From: Macrotrachela quadricornifera
Lineage: Eukaryota > Rotifera > Eurotatoria > Philodinida > Philodinidae
DNA: 64,000 bases
NCBI GenBank assembly: GCA_022393335.1
Contig: JAJEKB010020906.1
Span: 1,401,217-1,465,216, forward strand
Reading direction: 5' to 3'
Below are positions 31,217 to 41,333 of the stretch, one piece after another. Every line of letters begins with the position of its first letter. The stretch's first letter is position 1. The translations under genes were made by a program, and so were the position numbers. The notes beneath the pieces are model-generated. The model worked only from the letters and a program-made list of their open reading frames with translations, was not told where the DNA came from and did no database searches.

Positions 31217-34200
31217 AATTGGGGTCAGAGTCTGGTGGTTCTGTCTCCAAATACTCTTCTCTAAAACCATCAAATTCTGCGTTACTCTATACTTCTCTCC
31301 TCATTAATACTGTTCCACTCCAAATTCTTATAGACACTGGTGCGTCTGCTACTTGTATCAGTAAACAATCTTTGTCTCGCCTCCCTCACGCTCATTTCCT
31401 CGATCACACGCGTCGTTCCTTCTTACTTGCCGACGGATTTATTTCACTTCATGTAATTGGAAACGTCGAACTTTCCATGCAACTTGAAACTGAACACATT
31501 TCCTTCTCCGCACTTGTTACTGAAAATCTTTGCGTTGATCTTATATTAGGCATTGATTTTCTCGCTTCCTTCGCCGCGATAATTGACTTAGATCTTCGTC
31601 AGTTTTCGATTAAAAACCATGGTCATCGGATCACTATAAATGTCGATGAAGCGTTGCGTCCTCCATTTGTTCCTATTCGATCCCTTTCTGCCGTCTCTCT
31701 GCCACCTAAATCCACCATAGATATTTTGGTCTCTTCCCCTGTTTCCTCACTTTCTTCCACCTTTATTCCAGCACTAATCTTCTTAGCACACCCTCATGTG
31801 TCCACCCAACAGAAAAACATTGTCATCAAGAGTTACAAATCTTCCTTATCTGTCACAAATCACTCAGTTTTTCCTCAAATCATTCCTCATCATTTCTGCT
31901 TCGGATATCTTACACTTCCCTCTCCTTGCAAATCATTTTCCGCTCAGATTTCTGCTCTTTGTGTGAAATACAATGTGAAACGCAACGAACAAATTCGTTC
32001 TTCCTCTTTCTTGAGTCCTCAAAACCATCCTCCACATGTTTCTAAACCCATTCCTCATCAAACTCGCGTATTCTCACCACCTCTACAAGTGGCTGCCACA
32101 TCTCCCCCTATATCTTTACCACCTGAACTTACCAAACTTGTCGACAAACTCACAGACGAATCGGAACGCACTCAGGTTGCGCCTCTTCTTTATCGTTTCT
32201 CCAGGATCTTTGACACTTCTAAGCATAATATCTCTAAGATTTTCATCAAACACGTTGTTAACACCATTCCTCATTCCCCACCAGCGTTTCGACCCCATCG
32301 CAATCCTCATCACAGGGAAGAAACACAAAAACTTATTGATGAGTTTCTTGCCGCTGGAATAATTCACGAATCACATTCTCCATATGCCGCTCCAGCCTTT
32401 ATTGTTCCTCGAAAAGACAATCGCCCTGGTCGCCTGGTTGTAGATTATCGTGCTTTGAACAAAATTACTATACCCGATGCAAGTCCTTTGCCTCATATCG
32501 AGGATACTTTACAAGAACTTGGTAGAGGGTTTAAGTACTTCTCCAAGTTAGATCTTAAAAGTGGATATCATCAGTTTCAAATTCCAAAAGACGATCAAGA
32601 AAAGACGGCCTTTGTTGTTTCTTCTGGACACTATGAATTTTCGGTGCTACCTATGGGACCGCGAAATGGACCAGCCTGTTTTCAAAAAACTATGTCGAAT
32701 CTCCTAAAGCCTTGTCGTGACTTCGCGCGAGTCTATCTTGATGATATCATCATCTACTCCAAAACTTTGCAACAACATCTTCATCATTTAAACCTCGTTT
32801 TTGAAATATTCACTGAAAACCAACTTGTTCTTAGTCCCTCAAAATGTGAAATAGCTGTTCCCAAGGTGGAGTTTCTTGGACATATCGTCTCAGAACATAA
32901 TCTTACTCCTAACAACGACGCTATTCAAGCCATACTTGATCTCCGCGAACCTCGTACACTAAAAGAAGCTAACAAGTTCTTGGGTGGATTAGCTTACTAT
33001 CGTAAATTTGTTCCTCGTTTTGCCCACATAGCTGCGCCCATTCACAAGGTAACCAATTTAACCAAAGCCAAACGACATTTATTCCAGTGGACAGCCGAAC
33101 AGTCAAAAGCCTTCTTTGATTTAAAACAAATGCTCACCACTGAACTCTATCTTCAATTTCCGGTGGATGGCTATCCTTTACACTTATCTACAGATGCCAG
33201 CGGCATTGCCACCGGTGGAGTCTTGTTTCAGGAAATTGATGGTGAACGTCGCAATATTTTCTATCACTCCAAAGTTCTCTCTTCAATTGAAAGAAAGTAT
33301 TCGATACCTGAACAGGAAGCTCTGGCTATATTTCAGTGTTTACAGCGAATGCGTCCTTATGTCTTAGGACGCACGGTATACATTCACACTAATCATTGTC
33401 CAATTTGTGGCTTTTTGAAAAAACCCATCAACATCCGACGTATCGAACGTGTAGCTAACTTGATCCAGGAGTACAACATTGCCGAAATGCAGCACATTAC
33501 CGGTAAAAGTAACTGTTTACCTGATTTTCTTTCTCGCCCCTTTGATGATCCTCTCTTCGACATTCCCTACGGTGTTGAAAGTAAACGACCCCTATCTTCT
33601 ATCTCCATGTCTCTCCCTTCTCGATCCTATATTTCACCTATGGTTCTTCGTCCTCGCACTAAACCCATTTCTCTTCCTTCTTCTAGAACTGTTGGTGACA
33701 CTGAGAACAGTGACACGAAAACAGATTCCACGCCTGCCAAGTCTCGTACGACCGACACTACGGCTTCTTCTCAAATTCTTACTTCCCCCTCTCCGAACAA
33801 TTTTAACTGTCACTACTTAAAACAAGAGCAGGATAATGATCCTGATATTCAACGTATCATTGCCCAGCTAAAGGACCCCACTTCCACATTCAACTCTTCC
33901 TCGTTCATCATTAAAGATCAGCTTCTTCATAAACTTGTGACATTATCTCCCACTTTCCATCTGAAAACTGCAGTTCCCTATCTCCCAGTTTCCATGATTA
34001 GATCCCTTCTGACTACCATGCACGACGATCCTTATCACGGTGGTCATTTCTCCTCTGATAAAATGTTGTCAAAGTTGGTTTCTCGTTATTGGTGGCCTAA
34101 AATGCGAGAAACTATTCAACGTCATGTTCAAGCGTGCACTCTTTGTCAACAGTACAATTACAGTCGTCACAAACAACCGGGTCATCTTCATCCTATTCCT

Positions 34201-35061
34201 CCCTCAGACATTCCCTATTCTGTGATCAGCATGGATTTTTGCGGCCCTTTCATTGAGTCTCCCAGAGAGAATAAGTTTGTTCTTGTTATCTCCGATTTGT
34301 TTACCCGTCATGTAACTGCTATTGCTACCCGGACTAACACCGCCGACGTGACAGCCATGGCACTCTATCGTGAAATCTTTTGTAAATATGGCGTTTGTTC
34401 TACCTTGATTACCGATCAGGGTACCCATTTCAACAATCACCTTATGCGTGCTCTCACTCATCTCTTTGGTTACAATCACATATACAGTACTGCCTATCAT
34501 CCACAAACGAACGCCGTTACCGAACGTTTTAATGCCTCACTCAAGATCCAAATTTCTAAACTGGAAGACAAACACCATCACAACTGGGATGACTACCTCG
34601 ATCCTGTTGTCTTTGCGTACAATACCTCGAAGCACAAGACTACACACTTTTCACCTTTCGAATTACTCTTTGGTCGTTCGCCTCAACTTCCAATCGATCC
34701 TCGTCCACAATTCTACACCTTTGATCGACCAAATATCTGCTTTGAAAATCTTCAACGCATATTGCAAGTTTATCATCAACATGCTAAAAACAACATTATC
34801 GAACAACAAAAGTATAATAAAAAACGATATGACAGACATCGATCTGATCCTCATTATCAAATTGGTGACCGCGTTTTCACAAAAATCTTCGCTGTGCGCG
34901 GCAAACTCGATCCTCGTTATTCGTCGGATCCTAATATTATTACCGAGATACGTCATCCTACTTATGGGGTACTTAATGAGTCCACAGGTGTTGTGAAACA
35001 CTTTCATGTCTCTGACCTACGTCCTATTATCCCGGTTTATGACTCTGCTCCTTCCATTTAG
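31165..35061 (+). CDS. Pol polyprotein (protease, RT, RNase H, integrase)
   Basis: 1298 codons open from 31165; the translated part probably begins after frameshifting near 31210. Domains in order: aspartic protease (LIDTGASATC, catalytic Asp 57), reverse transcriptase (LDLKSGYHQF, LPMGPRNGPACFQ, YLDD at 524-527), RNase H (LHLSTDASGIATGGVLF) and integrase. The integrase has an HHCC zinc finger (YHGGHFSSDK..CTLCQ) and a D,D35E triad at about D1024, D1084 and E1120. The C-terminal region has HPTYGVL and FHVSDLRP. No internal stop is present. The RNase H phrase normally TDHxPL reads TNHCPI, a small deviation. Order RT-RH-IN places the element in Ty3/gypsy. Confidence 0.95.
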   Translation: MFVVPSARTLHSRLSFLKLGSESGGSVSKYSSLKPSNSALLYTSLLINTVPLQILIDTGASATCISKQSLSRLPHAHFLDHTRRSFLLADGFISLHVIGNVELSMQLETEHISFSALVTENLCVDLILGIDFLASFAAIIDLDLRQFSIKNHGHRITINVDEALRPPFVPIRSLSAVSLPPKSTIDILVSSPVSSLSSTFIPALIFLAHPHVSTQQKNIVIKSYKSSLSVTNHSVFPQIIPHHFCFGYLTLPSPCKSFSAQISALCVKYNVKRNEQIRSSSFLSPQNHPPHVSKPIPHQTRVFSPPLQVAATSPPISLPPELTKLVDKLTDESERTQVAPLLYRFSRIFDTSKHNISKIFIKHVVNTIPHSPPAFRPHRNPHHREETQKLIDEFLAAGIIHESHSPYAAPAFIVPRKDNRPGRLVVDYRALNKITIPDASPLPHIEDTLQELGRGFKYFSKLDLKSGYHQFQIPKDDQEKTAFVVSSGHYEFSVLPMGPRNGPACFQKTMSNLLKPCRDFARVYLDDIIIYSKTLQQHLHHLNLVFEIFTENQLVLSPSKCEIAVPKVEFLGHIVSEHNLTPNNDAIQAILDLREPRTLKEANKFLGGLAYYRKFVPRFAHIAAPIHKVTNLTKAKRHLFQWTAEQSKAFFDLKQMLTTELYLQFPVDGYPLHLSTDASGIATGGVLFQEIDGERRNIFYHSKVLSSIERKYSIPEQEALAIFQCLQRMRPYVLGRTVYIHTNHCPICGFLKKPINIRRIERVANLIQEYNIAEMQHITGKSNCLPDFLSRPFDDPLFDIPYGVESKRPLSSISMSLPSRSYISPMVLRPRTKPISLPSSRTVGDTENSDTKTDSTPAKSRTTDTTASSQILTSPSPNNFNCHYLKQEQDNDPDIQRIIAQLKDPTSTFNSSSFIIKDQLLHKLVTLSPTFHLKTAVPYLPVSMIRSLLTTMHDDPYHGGHFSSDKMLSKLVSRYWWPKMRETIQRHVQACTLCQQYNYSRHKQPGHLHPIPPSDIPYSVISMDFCGPFIESPRENKFVLVISDLFTRHVTAIATRTNTADVTAMALYREIFCKYGVCSTLITDQGTHFNNHLMRALTHLFGYNHIYSTAYHPQTNAVTERFNASLKIQISKLEDKHHHNWDDYLDPVVFAYNTSKHKTTHFSPFELLFGRSPQLPIDPRPQFYTFDRPNICFENLQRILQVYHQHAKNNIIEQQKYNKKRYDRHRSDPHYQIGDRVFTKIFAVRGKLDPRYSSDPNIITEIRHPTYGVLNESTGVVKHFHVSDLRPIIPVYDSAPSI

Positions 35062-35228
35062 TGATATATTCCTAACTTCCACCTCGATTCTAAAAAACAA
35101 ATAATAATAATAATCATACCATACTTCTTTTTCTCCACTCGCCGGTAATCATGGTAAAAATAATAACCGACTGATACTTATCTTTCATTCGTACTGGTAT
35201 TTTTCTGTCTTTCTACAGCCCATATTCA

Positions 35229-35852
35229 TTGTCTTGGTGTACGTGCAAGAACCCTCTTTCTTTCATTGTATACTTTCCTTTATCATTTTCATTTTCATTT
35301 TCTTGTATGCTTCAATCTGTTCTCTTCATCACACTGATTATGTCCAGCTTACTTATTGTTCTGCTCTTCACTCTATTCTTATCAACAAATGGTTTTCTCT
35401 TTGGACAGTCTAAATTAGAATGCAAACCCTGTATTTGCCATCCCGAGTGTCATTGTGAAACTAAATGTGTCCAACAACAGCTGCTCAAAGAATTTAATCT
35501 GGGTGTCGATAGTCACAATACACTTGCATCAAATTATATTCGTGAAAATCAAGCTACTCGTTTTATCTTAATTTTTTCATTAAGTATAAATTTTCTTCTA
35601 ATACTTCTACTATTATTTCGAAAACCTGTCCGCAACTGCTATCGTTCATGTCTACAACACAAACAACAACATCAAAACGCAAAACGACAAGCAATTGCTC
35701 GTCAACAAACAGAACATTATACTCTTGCTTTGAAAAAAATGTTAGCACCACATAACGAACACTGTTCATCGAAACAAAACGATTCTTCTACAACCTCACC
35801 TCAACCCTTATTCCAATTGCTTTCGAACTACAATCCCGATGCCCATGTATGA
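35229..35852 (+). CDS. Third ORF of the gypsy element: small membrane protein (env position)
   Basis: 207 codons after pol, in the place where errantivirus-like elements keep env. Hydrophobic segments lie at about 29-52 and 112-130. Between them is a Cys cluster (C65, C68, C70, C74, C76, C80), and after the second a basic, Gln/His-rich tail. Initiation may be at the first ATG or at internal Met 27 or 39. It is much shorter than typical env proteins and has no visible furin site or fusion peptide, so an envelope role is only suggested by position. It contains no stop in an otherwise intact element, which suggests it is maintained. No family is recognised. Confidence 0.65.
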   Translation: MSWCTCKNPLSFIVYFPLSFSFSFSCMLQSVLFITLIMSSLLIVLLFTLFLSTNGFLFGQSKLECKPCICHPECHCETKCVQQQLLKEFNLGVDSHNTLASNYIRENQATRFILIFSLSINFLLILLLLFRKPVRNCYRSCLQHKQQHQNAKRQAIARQQTEHYTLALKKMLAPHNEHCSSKQNDSSTTSPQPLFQLLSNYNPDAHV

Positions 35853-35952
35853 ACATCATTACTTTTCAAAAAGCAACAAACAAAAAAAAAAACAAACACT
35901 TCATCTTGCGAAAAATGTTTCTTTTTTTCCCTTCCTCTTCGTTCTTTTCGTG

Positions 35953-35964
35953 AAAGAGGGGAGG
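35953..35964 (+). promoter_or_regulatory. Polypurine tract
   Basis: AAAGAGGGGAGG lies immediately before the 3' LTR and is the expected plus-strand primer site. Confidence 0.9.
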
Positions 35965-36219
35965 TGTTAGCGATTCCTTGCGTCATCACTTCTCTTTTTA
36001 TTAAAAATGTGATCCTAGATCACATTTTTTCTTTCCTTTCATGATTCATGCCACATGATGTGTTGAGTCAAAAAATGTGATCATACATCACATTTTTTCC
36101 TTCTTTTTTCTTATATATACATTTCCTTTTTCCTGTAAGATTACGATTTTTTTTTCTCAAATAAAATCTACAGCACATCCAGCTTCATTCTTTCTCCCAG
36201 CCCTACAGACAGGCTAACA
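35965..36219 (+). repeat. 3' LTR
   Basis: 255 bp, matching the 5' LTR except for two substitutions and one extra T in the T8/T9 run. It carries the same twin hairpins, TATA-like stretch and AATAAA. The right target duplication CTTAC follows. Confidence 0.95.
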
Positions 36220-37610
36220 CTTACAGATATTAAATATAACAAAAAATTTAAAGATATATTTTTAGAATTAATCAAACAAATTAAATATGATGGTCCATTA
36301 AAAATTTCTATTTATCATATTTTAGCATTAGTATTAAATGAACAAGATATTAAAAATGAAATTAACAATTCAGATGAAATGATTATAACATTAATTACTA
36401 ATATAAATCAAACTACAAAATATTCATTAAATGAAAATCTTGATAATGAAATATATTTAAGAGATTTAATAGCAACATTAAAAGGTAAGTGGTTGACAAA
36501 TAAATTTTTTTAATAAATGATTTTGTTAGTATAGCAGTTCTACAGCATAATCAATTATTAAATCTCTTTATTCAACATAACGGTTTAGAATTACTAATTA
36601 ACACGCTATTGTTAGACAATAATAATAATAATAATCCAATAACAGAAGAAATTCAACAATTAATATTTGAATGCTTATTTAAAATGTCATTCAATACCAA
36701 AATAGCTCAACTATTAAAGAATAATGAAAAATTTCTAAATCATATTCGAAAATTTACTGGAAGTAATGAGACAGTAAATACTTCTCTAAATAAAATAGCA
36801 GATGGTATTTTATGGAAATTAGAAAAAGAACATGCATTTATAAATCAACAACAACAAGAAACGAAATCAGAATTTGATTTAATGATTAGTTACAGTTGGG
36901 ATGATAAACTCTTAACACATGAAATCTATAGTTATTTAAGAGAACGATATAATTATCGAATATGGTTGGATACAAATGAAATGACTGGTTCTTTATGTCA
37001 AGCTATGGCTCAAGCTGTTGAAAGATCAAAAATTATTTTAATGTGTATGTCAGAAACTTATAAACAAAGTGATAATTGTCGAAATGAAGCTGAATATGCA
37101 CGTGATAGAAAGAAAATAATTATTCCATTAAAAATGAAATCAGTTGAATTAGATAATTGGTTAGGATTTATTGTTGCTGGAAAAATGTATATTGATTTTA
37201 TACAACAAGATTTTGAAAAGAGTATTATTTCATTAAAAAATGAAATTGAACGAAATCAATCGATAAATTTAATTGAAACAATACCAATAAGGAAAAAAAT
37301 GTGTATTCGTCCGAGTATAATTGCAAATAATTATGAACATATTCCAATGAAATTATGGTCTGAACAACATGTTCGAGATTTTCTTTTTGATAAAAAATTG
37401 GATCTAATGATGTTCTTAACAGAAAATATGAATAGTCAAGAACTTGGTCGATGATTATTTAGAAAGTGTCAATCAAAAGAAGAATGTTGGTTAATGTTTG
37501 ATCGTTTGAATAATGAATTAGAGAAATTACATCGACAAACACTGACAATATCAGTTTATCTTAGATTTTTGTATCAAATAGAAAATTATTCAAATTTATC
37601 GTCAATTTAA
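36220..37610 (+). pseudogene. ARM/TIR gene, 3' part: TIR domain and SAM-like end
   Basis: Directly after the target duplication the frame of the 5' part resumes (TDIKYNKKFKDIFLELIKQI). An intron at 36485-36534 joins TLK to AVLQHNQLLN in phase. After more ARM-like helices comes a TIR domain (about 36870-37250): FDLMISYSWDDKLLTHEIYS, YNYRIWLDTNEMTG, SKIILMCMSETYKQSDNCRN and EAEYARDRKKIIIPLKM. The Glu in CRNEAEYA is at the place of the catalytic Glu of NAD-cleaving TIRs. A SAM-like segment (MKLWSEQHVRDFLFDKKL) follows, broken by TGA at 37452-37454; the frame then stays open to TAA at 37608-37610. The ARM/TIR/SAM content recalls SARM1, with a different domain order. Confidence 0.85.
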
Positions 37611-37972
37611 ACGAACTTATTGTATTTCTTAACTGTAATTTAGTATAAGCATTTTAAAATTATAAATAGAAATAAATAATTGTCATTGAAGAGATTATAT
37701 TTGAAAGTTTGTTTTACAGATGTATAAGTAAATTCATAAAGGAAATCTACAAACACAAATTTTTGTGAGCTTTTCAAATTTGATCGTGGTCTATTTGTGT
37801 GTAAAATGTAAGCTCATGAAAGGATGAATTTTGAAAAAAATGTACTTTCATAAGTCGACTAAGTTGCACTTAACACAGAATATTTATTTCTAGTGATGAT
37901 GACAACTTCCGCAATATTAAAGTAAGTTTCTCTGGTTGACATTAAAAGAAACAAATCGATTCATATGTTCTA
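37611..37972. other. Spacer between TIR gene and MITE
   Basis: AT-rich, nothing recognised. Confidence 0.35.
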
Positions 37973-38599
37973 CAGGGTATCCCAAAAGTCATGATCACTT
38001 AAGTTTTCGTTTATCTTTACTATTTAATTTACTTTCACCACTTTGTTTTGTTTAGGTGTAAGATGAATTCAATTTTTGTTATTTCATCTTTTCATCAACC
38101 TATATGCTTTATTTAAGAAAAAAAAAAATATACTACAAGATGCAGCATGAAAATCTCTACAATTTACAAAGAACAAGTTATTTTTATCTATCCACCTTTT
38201 ATGTTTAAAATATCGTGCAATCTATGTTTGTCCTTACGAAAATATCATTATTTTTCTATACTAACGAAGTCCCTTTCTTTTATTTTACATATAAAATAAA
38301 CTGTACTTGGTAAATCGTAGAGCTTTTCATTCTCTATCTTCTGGTATATTTTGTTTTTTTTTAATACAATATATAGCCATTCAACTTGGTGTATCCGTTA
38401 TTTTCTGAAAATAGAAGTCTACTTTTTCTGTGTTTCGTTAAAAGACAATATCTTAGAACAATTTTTATGAAATTTGTTAGTATGTAAAAAAATATTTATG
38501 CACTCATCTATCATTTAAAAAAAAATAAGGTGATGAAATTAAATTAAACAGTAAAGATAATCGAAAAACTTAAGTGATCATGACTTTTGGGACACCCTG
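37973..38599. mobile_element. Mariner-type MITE (627 bp)
   Basis: Terminal inverted repeats of 37-38 bp (37973-38009 and 38562-38599) begin CAGGG..TCCCAAAAGTCATG and continue GATCACTTAAGTTTT. They differ by one substitution and one indel. TA flanks both sides. The interior is AT-rich with no ORF. It shares the outer TIR with the two mariner relics in the window, but the inner TIR bases differ, so neither is its direct parent. The good TIR match suggests fairly recent mobilisation. Confidence 0.92.
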
Positions 38600-39048
38600 T
38601 AAGTACCTGAATTTATTTAAATAATTTTTTTAAATATTACTATAATATAAATAAATATTCATAGTGTGGGACGAAATGTAAGAGGACAAAATGAAGTTGG
38701 GACGAGTTGTAACGAGACGAGATGTAATTGGGACGAGTTGTGTGTGGGATGAATAGTAACGAGACGAAAAGTAGAGGTACGCTTTTTTGTACTGTTTCTC
38801 ATTAAACTGTAGTGTCGCCCACCGTTGGGTGACATCGCCACGAAAGGATTAAAGATCATGCTTTCCTTATTATTTCTTCGTTATGTAGGATAATCGATAA
38901 TGCTCACAGAATCCATATTTTATCAGTGTATTCCTTTTCAAGATAGACGTTTATTTCATAACATTTAAAAATAACAAATACAATAGTCTTTTAAACGCAT
39001 AAAAGACGGCAGTCAATCTGATTCATTATTTACTATATTGTCGTATGC
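38600..39048. other. Spacer with a minisatellite
   Basis: Contains the 15-bp array at 38668-38775 and otherwise AT-rich sequence downstream (3') of the B-box/SPRY gene. Confidence 0.4.
38668..38775. repeat. Minisatellite, unit about 15-16 bp, seven copies
   Basis: Diverged copies of GGGACGAGTTGTAAC / GAGACGAGATGTAATT follow each other. Alternating GGGACGA and GAGACGA starts suggest a higher-order 31-bp dimer. Confidence 0.75.
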
Positions 39049-40083
39049 TTACAACACTGGGTTTACAATACGAACTTCATTGCCTGTATAATATAGGCAT
39101 ACATACCCTTGCCACGGAAATGGGCATTTGTCTTCATCAATTCTGAGTTCATGCTGCGTATGTGTTTGGTTATTTGTTAGACGAATCGTTCGCTGATCAC
39201 AGTCTATGAGTAGCTCCAATGTGTCACCTATTGCCATATCACTCCTGTAACCGTTGAGACCGACAGATTTGACACCATCGTAGTATACTTCATTTAATCC
39301 TGCCCACCCATATGTTGTGCGTGAGTCATATGAGTGATTTTTTACTGGTGTCTGTTTAGACACGATTCCAATGAAAATCCATCTTTTGCTCCATTCACGC
39401 TCTGTATTTTCGATCCGGAAACAAAATTGATGAGATCCCAATGAACATTCGCTCTTTGTTCGGGCTGACCCGCTGGAAAGAGATAAACTTTGTTTAATCA
39501 CTTTCCCATCATCTTTGATCTTTATACTTCCAGCAGGATAATCAAAGGACGCATTTTGCCTTACAATTGTTGAGATGGGATCGATGCAAACAATGGGGGT
39601 ATACGTATTCTCCTGTAGAAGAAGTTTTTCCGATGGATTTAAATCCTTTTGTAGTTTGTCTAGTTTCGTGGACCAAGCGTCCAAGTCCTCTTCAGAAAAG
39701 CTACCTGTATCACCAGCCTTCCCCAATTCTTCTCCGATAGATTCGGATATTGGTGTCAGGTTGGAGACCATTGTGCTGAGAGCGACTGATAATTGCTCTT
39801 GAGCCTTGTTCGCCACTTCCTGTGTTTTTCTGATGGATTCTTGCTCCCATTCGTGAATTTCTTTCGTGAGAGGATGCACTGGTGACTTTTTATTAAACTC
39901 GACTATAATTTGTCGCACTTGCTCATGGCGCGAACGGATCTCATCGAGCTTTTGACGCATGCTATGTAGATGTTGATGTTCAGTCACATGCTCTGTGCAA
40001 AAATCTTTCGCACATAGATGACACCTAAACGTGTTCGTTAATTTGCCACATTTGGCACAGGGTGGGGTGCTTGTTCCAGACAT
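39049..40083 (-). CDS. B-box zinc finger, coiled-coil and SPRY-like protein (TRIM-like without RING)
   Basis: An intronless 344-residue protein. Residues 9-41 form a B-box-type zinc finger (CAKC..CHLCAKDFCTEHVTEH..H). A charged coiled coil covers about 42-110. The C-terminal third (about 185-344) has SPRY/B30.2-like phrases: GSHQFCFRIENTEREWSKRW, IFIGIVSK, YGWAGLNEVYYDG, GDTLELLIDCDQRTIRL, PFPWQGYVCLYYTGNEVRIV. No RING finger precedes the B-box, and the ORF starts only eight residues before it, so ligase activity is not expected. Such proteins usually act as cytosolic recognition or scaffold factors through SPRY. The ligand is unknown. Confidence 0.85.
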   Translation of the reverse strand: MSGTSTPPCAKCGKLTNTFRCHLCAKDFCTEHVTEHQHLHSMRQKLDEIRSRHEQVRQIIVEFNKKSPVHPLTKEIHEWEQESIRKTQEVANKAQEQLSVALSTMVSNLTPISESIGEELGKAGDTGSFSEEDLDAWSTKLDKLQKDLNPSEKLLLQENTYTPIVCIDPISTIVRQNASFDYPAGSIKIKDDGKVIKQSLSLSSGSARTKSECSLGSHQFCFRIENTEREWSKRWIFIGIVSKQTPVKNHSYDSRTTYGWAGLNEVYYDGVKSVGLNGYRSDMAIGDTLELLIDCDQRTIRLTNNQTHTQHELRIDEDKCPFPWQGYVCLYYTGNEVRIVNPVL

Positions 40084-40604
40084 TTTGAAAAATACGATCT
40101 AAAATAGAGTATTGAAGAGAAAGGGCAGAAATTCGCACCCCTCCCCTCCCTACAAACGTGACCGACATCTTAGCGATGACGTGTCACCATAATAGATAAA
40201 AACAAAAATGGAAATAGAGCCTACTGTATTATTGTTAACTAGTTTTAGCTAGTTATAATAATAGATTTTTCTGTTAAACAATTTTTTGTATGTATGCAAG
40301 TAGGATGTAATAGCTGAGATTAAAATACTAGTGAAAAAGAAACAACTGAAAGCATGATAATAGTTTTAATCATTTTTTAAAGCTTTACATGATGTTTTTT
40401 TGTGATAAAGAACTATCAAAAATGCATTTGTCTGATACACTTTTTACCTTTGCTGCTCTCCTGGTATATATCTACATTCCAAGTAACTGATAACGCGTCC
40501 AAACTTTTCGACGACGGGGTAAATATATGGGTCTAAGAAAAAGCAAGCCTGTTTGTCTGGCAACAGTTACACTCATCAACTCGAGGGGTGAGTATCACAA
40601 AATA
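40084..40604. other. Upstream region of the B-box gene
   Basis: AT-rich, no ORF. CCCCTCCCCTCCC (about 40139-40150) close to the start codon is the only compositional oddity. Confidence 0.35.
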
Positions 40605-40657
40605 GACAAGTCACGACCAGTTTCGATCTTTCTCAAGGATCTCATCAGACAGCTTTA
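40605..40657 (-). ncRNA. Hammerhead ribozyme motif (type I-like)
   Basis: On the minus strand the core reads CTGATGAG, then stem II (ATC / GAT closed by G-C) around loop CTTGAGAAA, then CGAAAC, then TGGTC. This matches CUGANGA...GAAA...UH exactly. Stem III is minimal (ACTGGT, self-complementary with a G-U pair), as described for dimer-acting hammerheads of Penelope-like elements and retrozymes. The predicted cut is after the C of GTC (plus position 40615). Stem I pairs weakly with several G-U pairs. All conserved core bases are present, so cleavage activity is possible. Confidence 0.75.
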
Positions 40658-40714
40658 GTGCACTGCATTAAATTCCATTAATATCAAACAATTGAAAAAT
40701 AATTGGGGGTGAGG

Positions 40715-40786
40715 ATGAGTTTTAAATAAGATTAGACCACACCGGTCTTGTTCTATTTCAAGTAGTCTTCAGATGGTTTTAAAATC
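40715..40786 (-). ncRNA. Decayed second hammerhead copy in tandem
   Basis: About 124 bp from the first copy, the minus strand reads CTGAAGAC..TTGAAATAGAACAAGACCGG and aligns with the first motif over its whole length. The upstream phrases also align (GAGGGGTGAGTAT and GGGTGAGGATGAGTTTT on the plus strand). CUGAAGA still fits CUGANGA, but the GAAAC box is altered. It is probably inactive. The copy shows that the motif belonged to a tandem array. Confidence 0.55.
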
Positions 40787-41333
40787 TGCATAAATGAAAC
40801 TCAATAGAATTAAATTTAAAGAAAATCGGAAAAGATCTTCGTCTCACATTAATCCTAAAGAAATTTCGAAGATTGCTCTTAAAATCAAGAATAATTATGG
40901 AAATTAGTCAATGCATGGAATGAAAATAAATTAATCGAAATCTTCTATTAACATAAATGTATCTGCTAATTTCAACATCTGTTTTTGTCTCCAGCCAATT
41001 AATGTCAATCAAAAGCTTTTTAGAAATCAAATATGTAAGGTGCTTAAATGATATGGAATATAAACTGAAATAATATTGATTGTATTTGTGCCGATGCGTT
41101 TCGTACCTTAGAAAAGACAGTACTATTATGGACTGTTATTATATGTACACGTATATTTCAAAGATATGGAAAACAGTGAATATTATTATCATTATTATTT
41201 ATATTAATGAAATAAATGCGGAAACCTCGGATTTTAATCCGAGAGTTATGTGTACTTCAAAAAGTGAATTAGACTCGAAAAAAATCGTGTTCTTCCGGAA
41301 CACTCATGAAAATCTAATTTTGAGAAAATAATG
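40787..41333. other. Repeat-flanked spacer
   Basis: AT-rich; a small palindrome CTCGGATTTTAATCCGAG lies near 41227-41244. No gene was found. Confidence 0.35.

Larger units (their letters stand above)
29400..36219 (+). mobile_element. Full-length young Ty3/gypsy LTR retrotransposon (6.8 kb)
   Basis: The element has 254- and 255-bp LTRs, both TGTTAGC...GCTAACA, that differ at only about three positions. It has a primer-binding site, open gag and pol in overlapping frames, a third ORF, a polypurine tract and CTTAC target duplications. Integrase follows RT/RNase H in pol, which defines Ty3/gypsy (Metaviridae-like). The LTR near-identity and intact frames mean a recent insertion, and the element may still be active. 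It sits inside the coding sequence of an ARM/TIR gene, in the same orientation. Confidence 0.97.
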
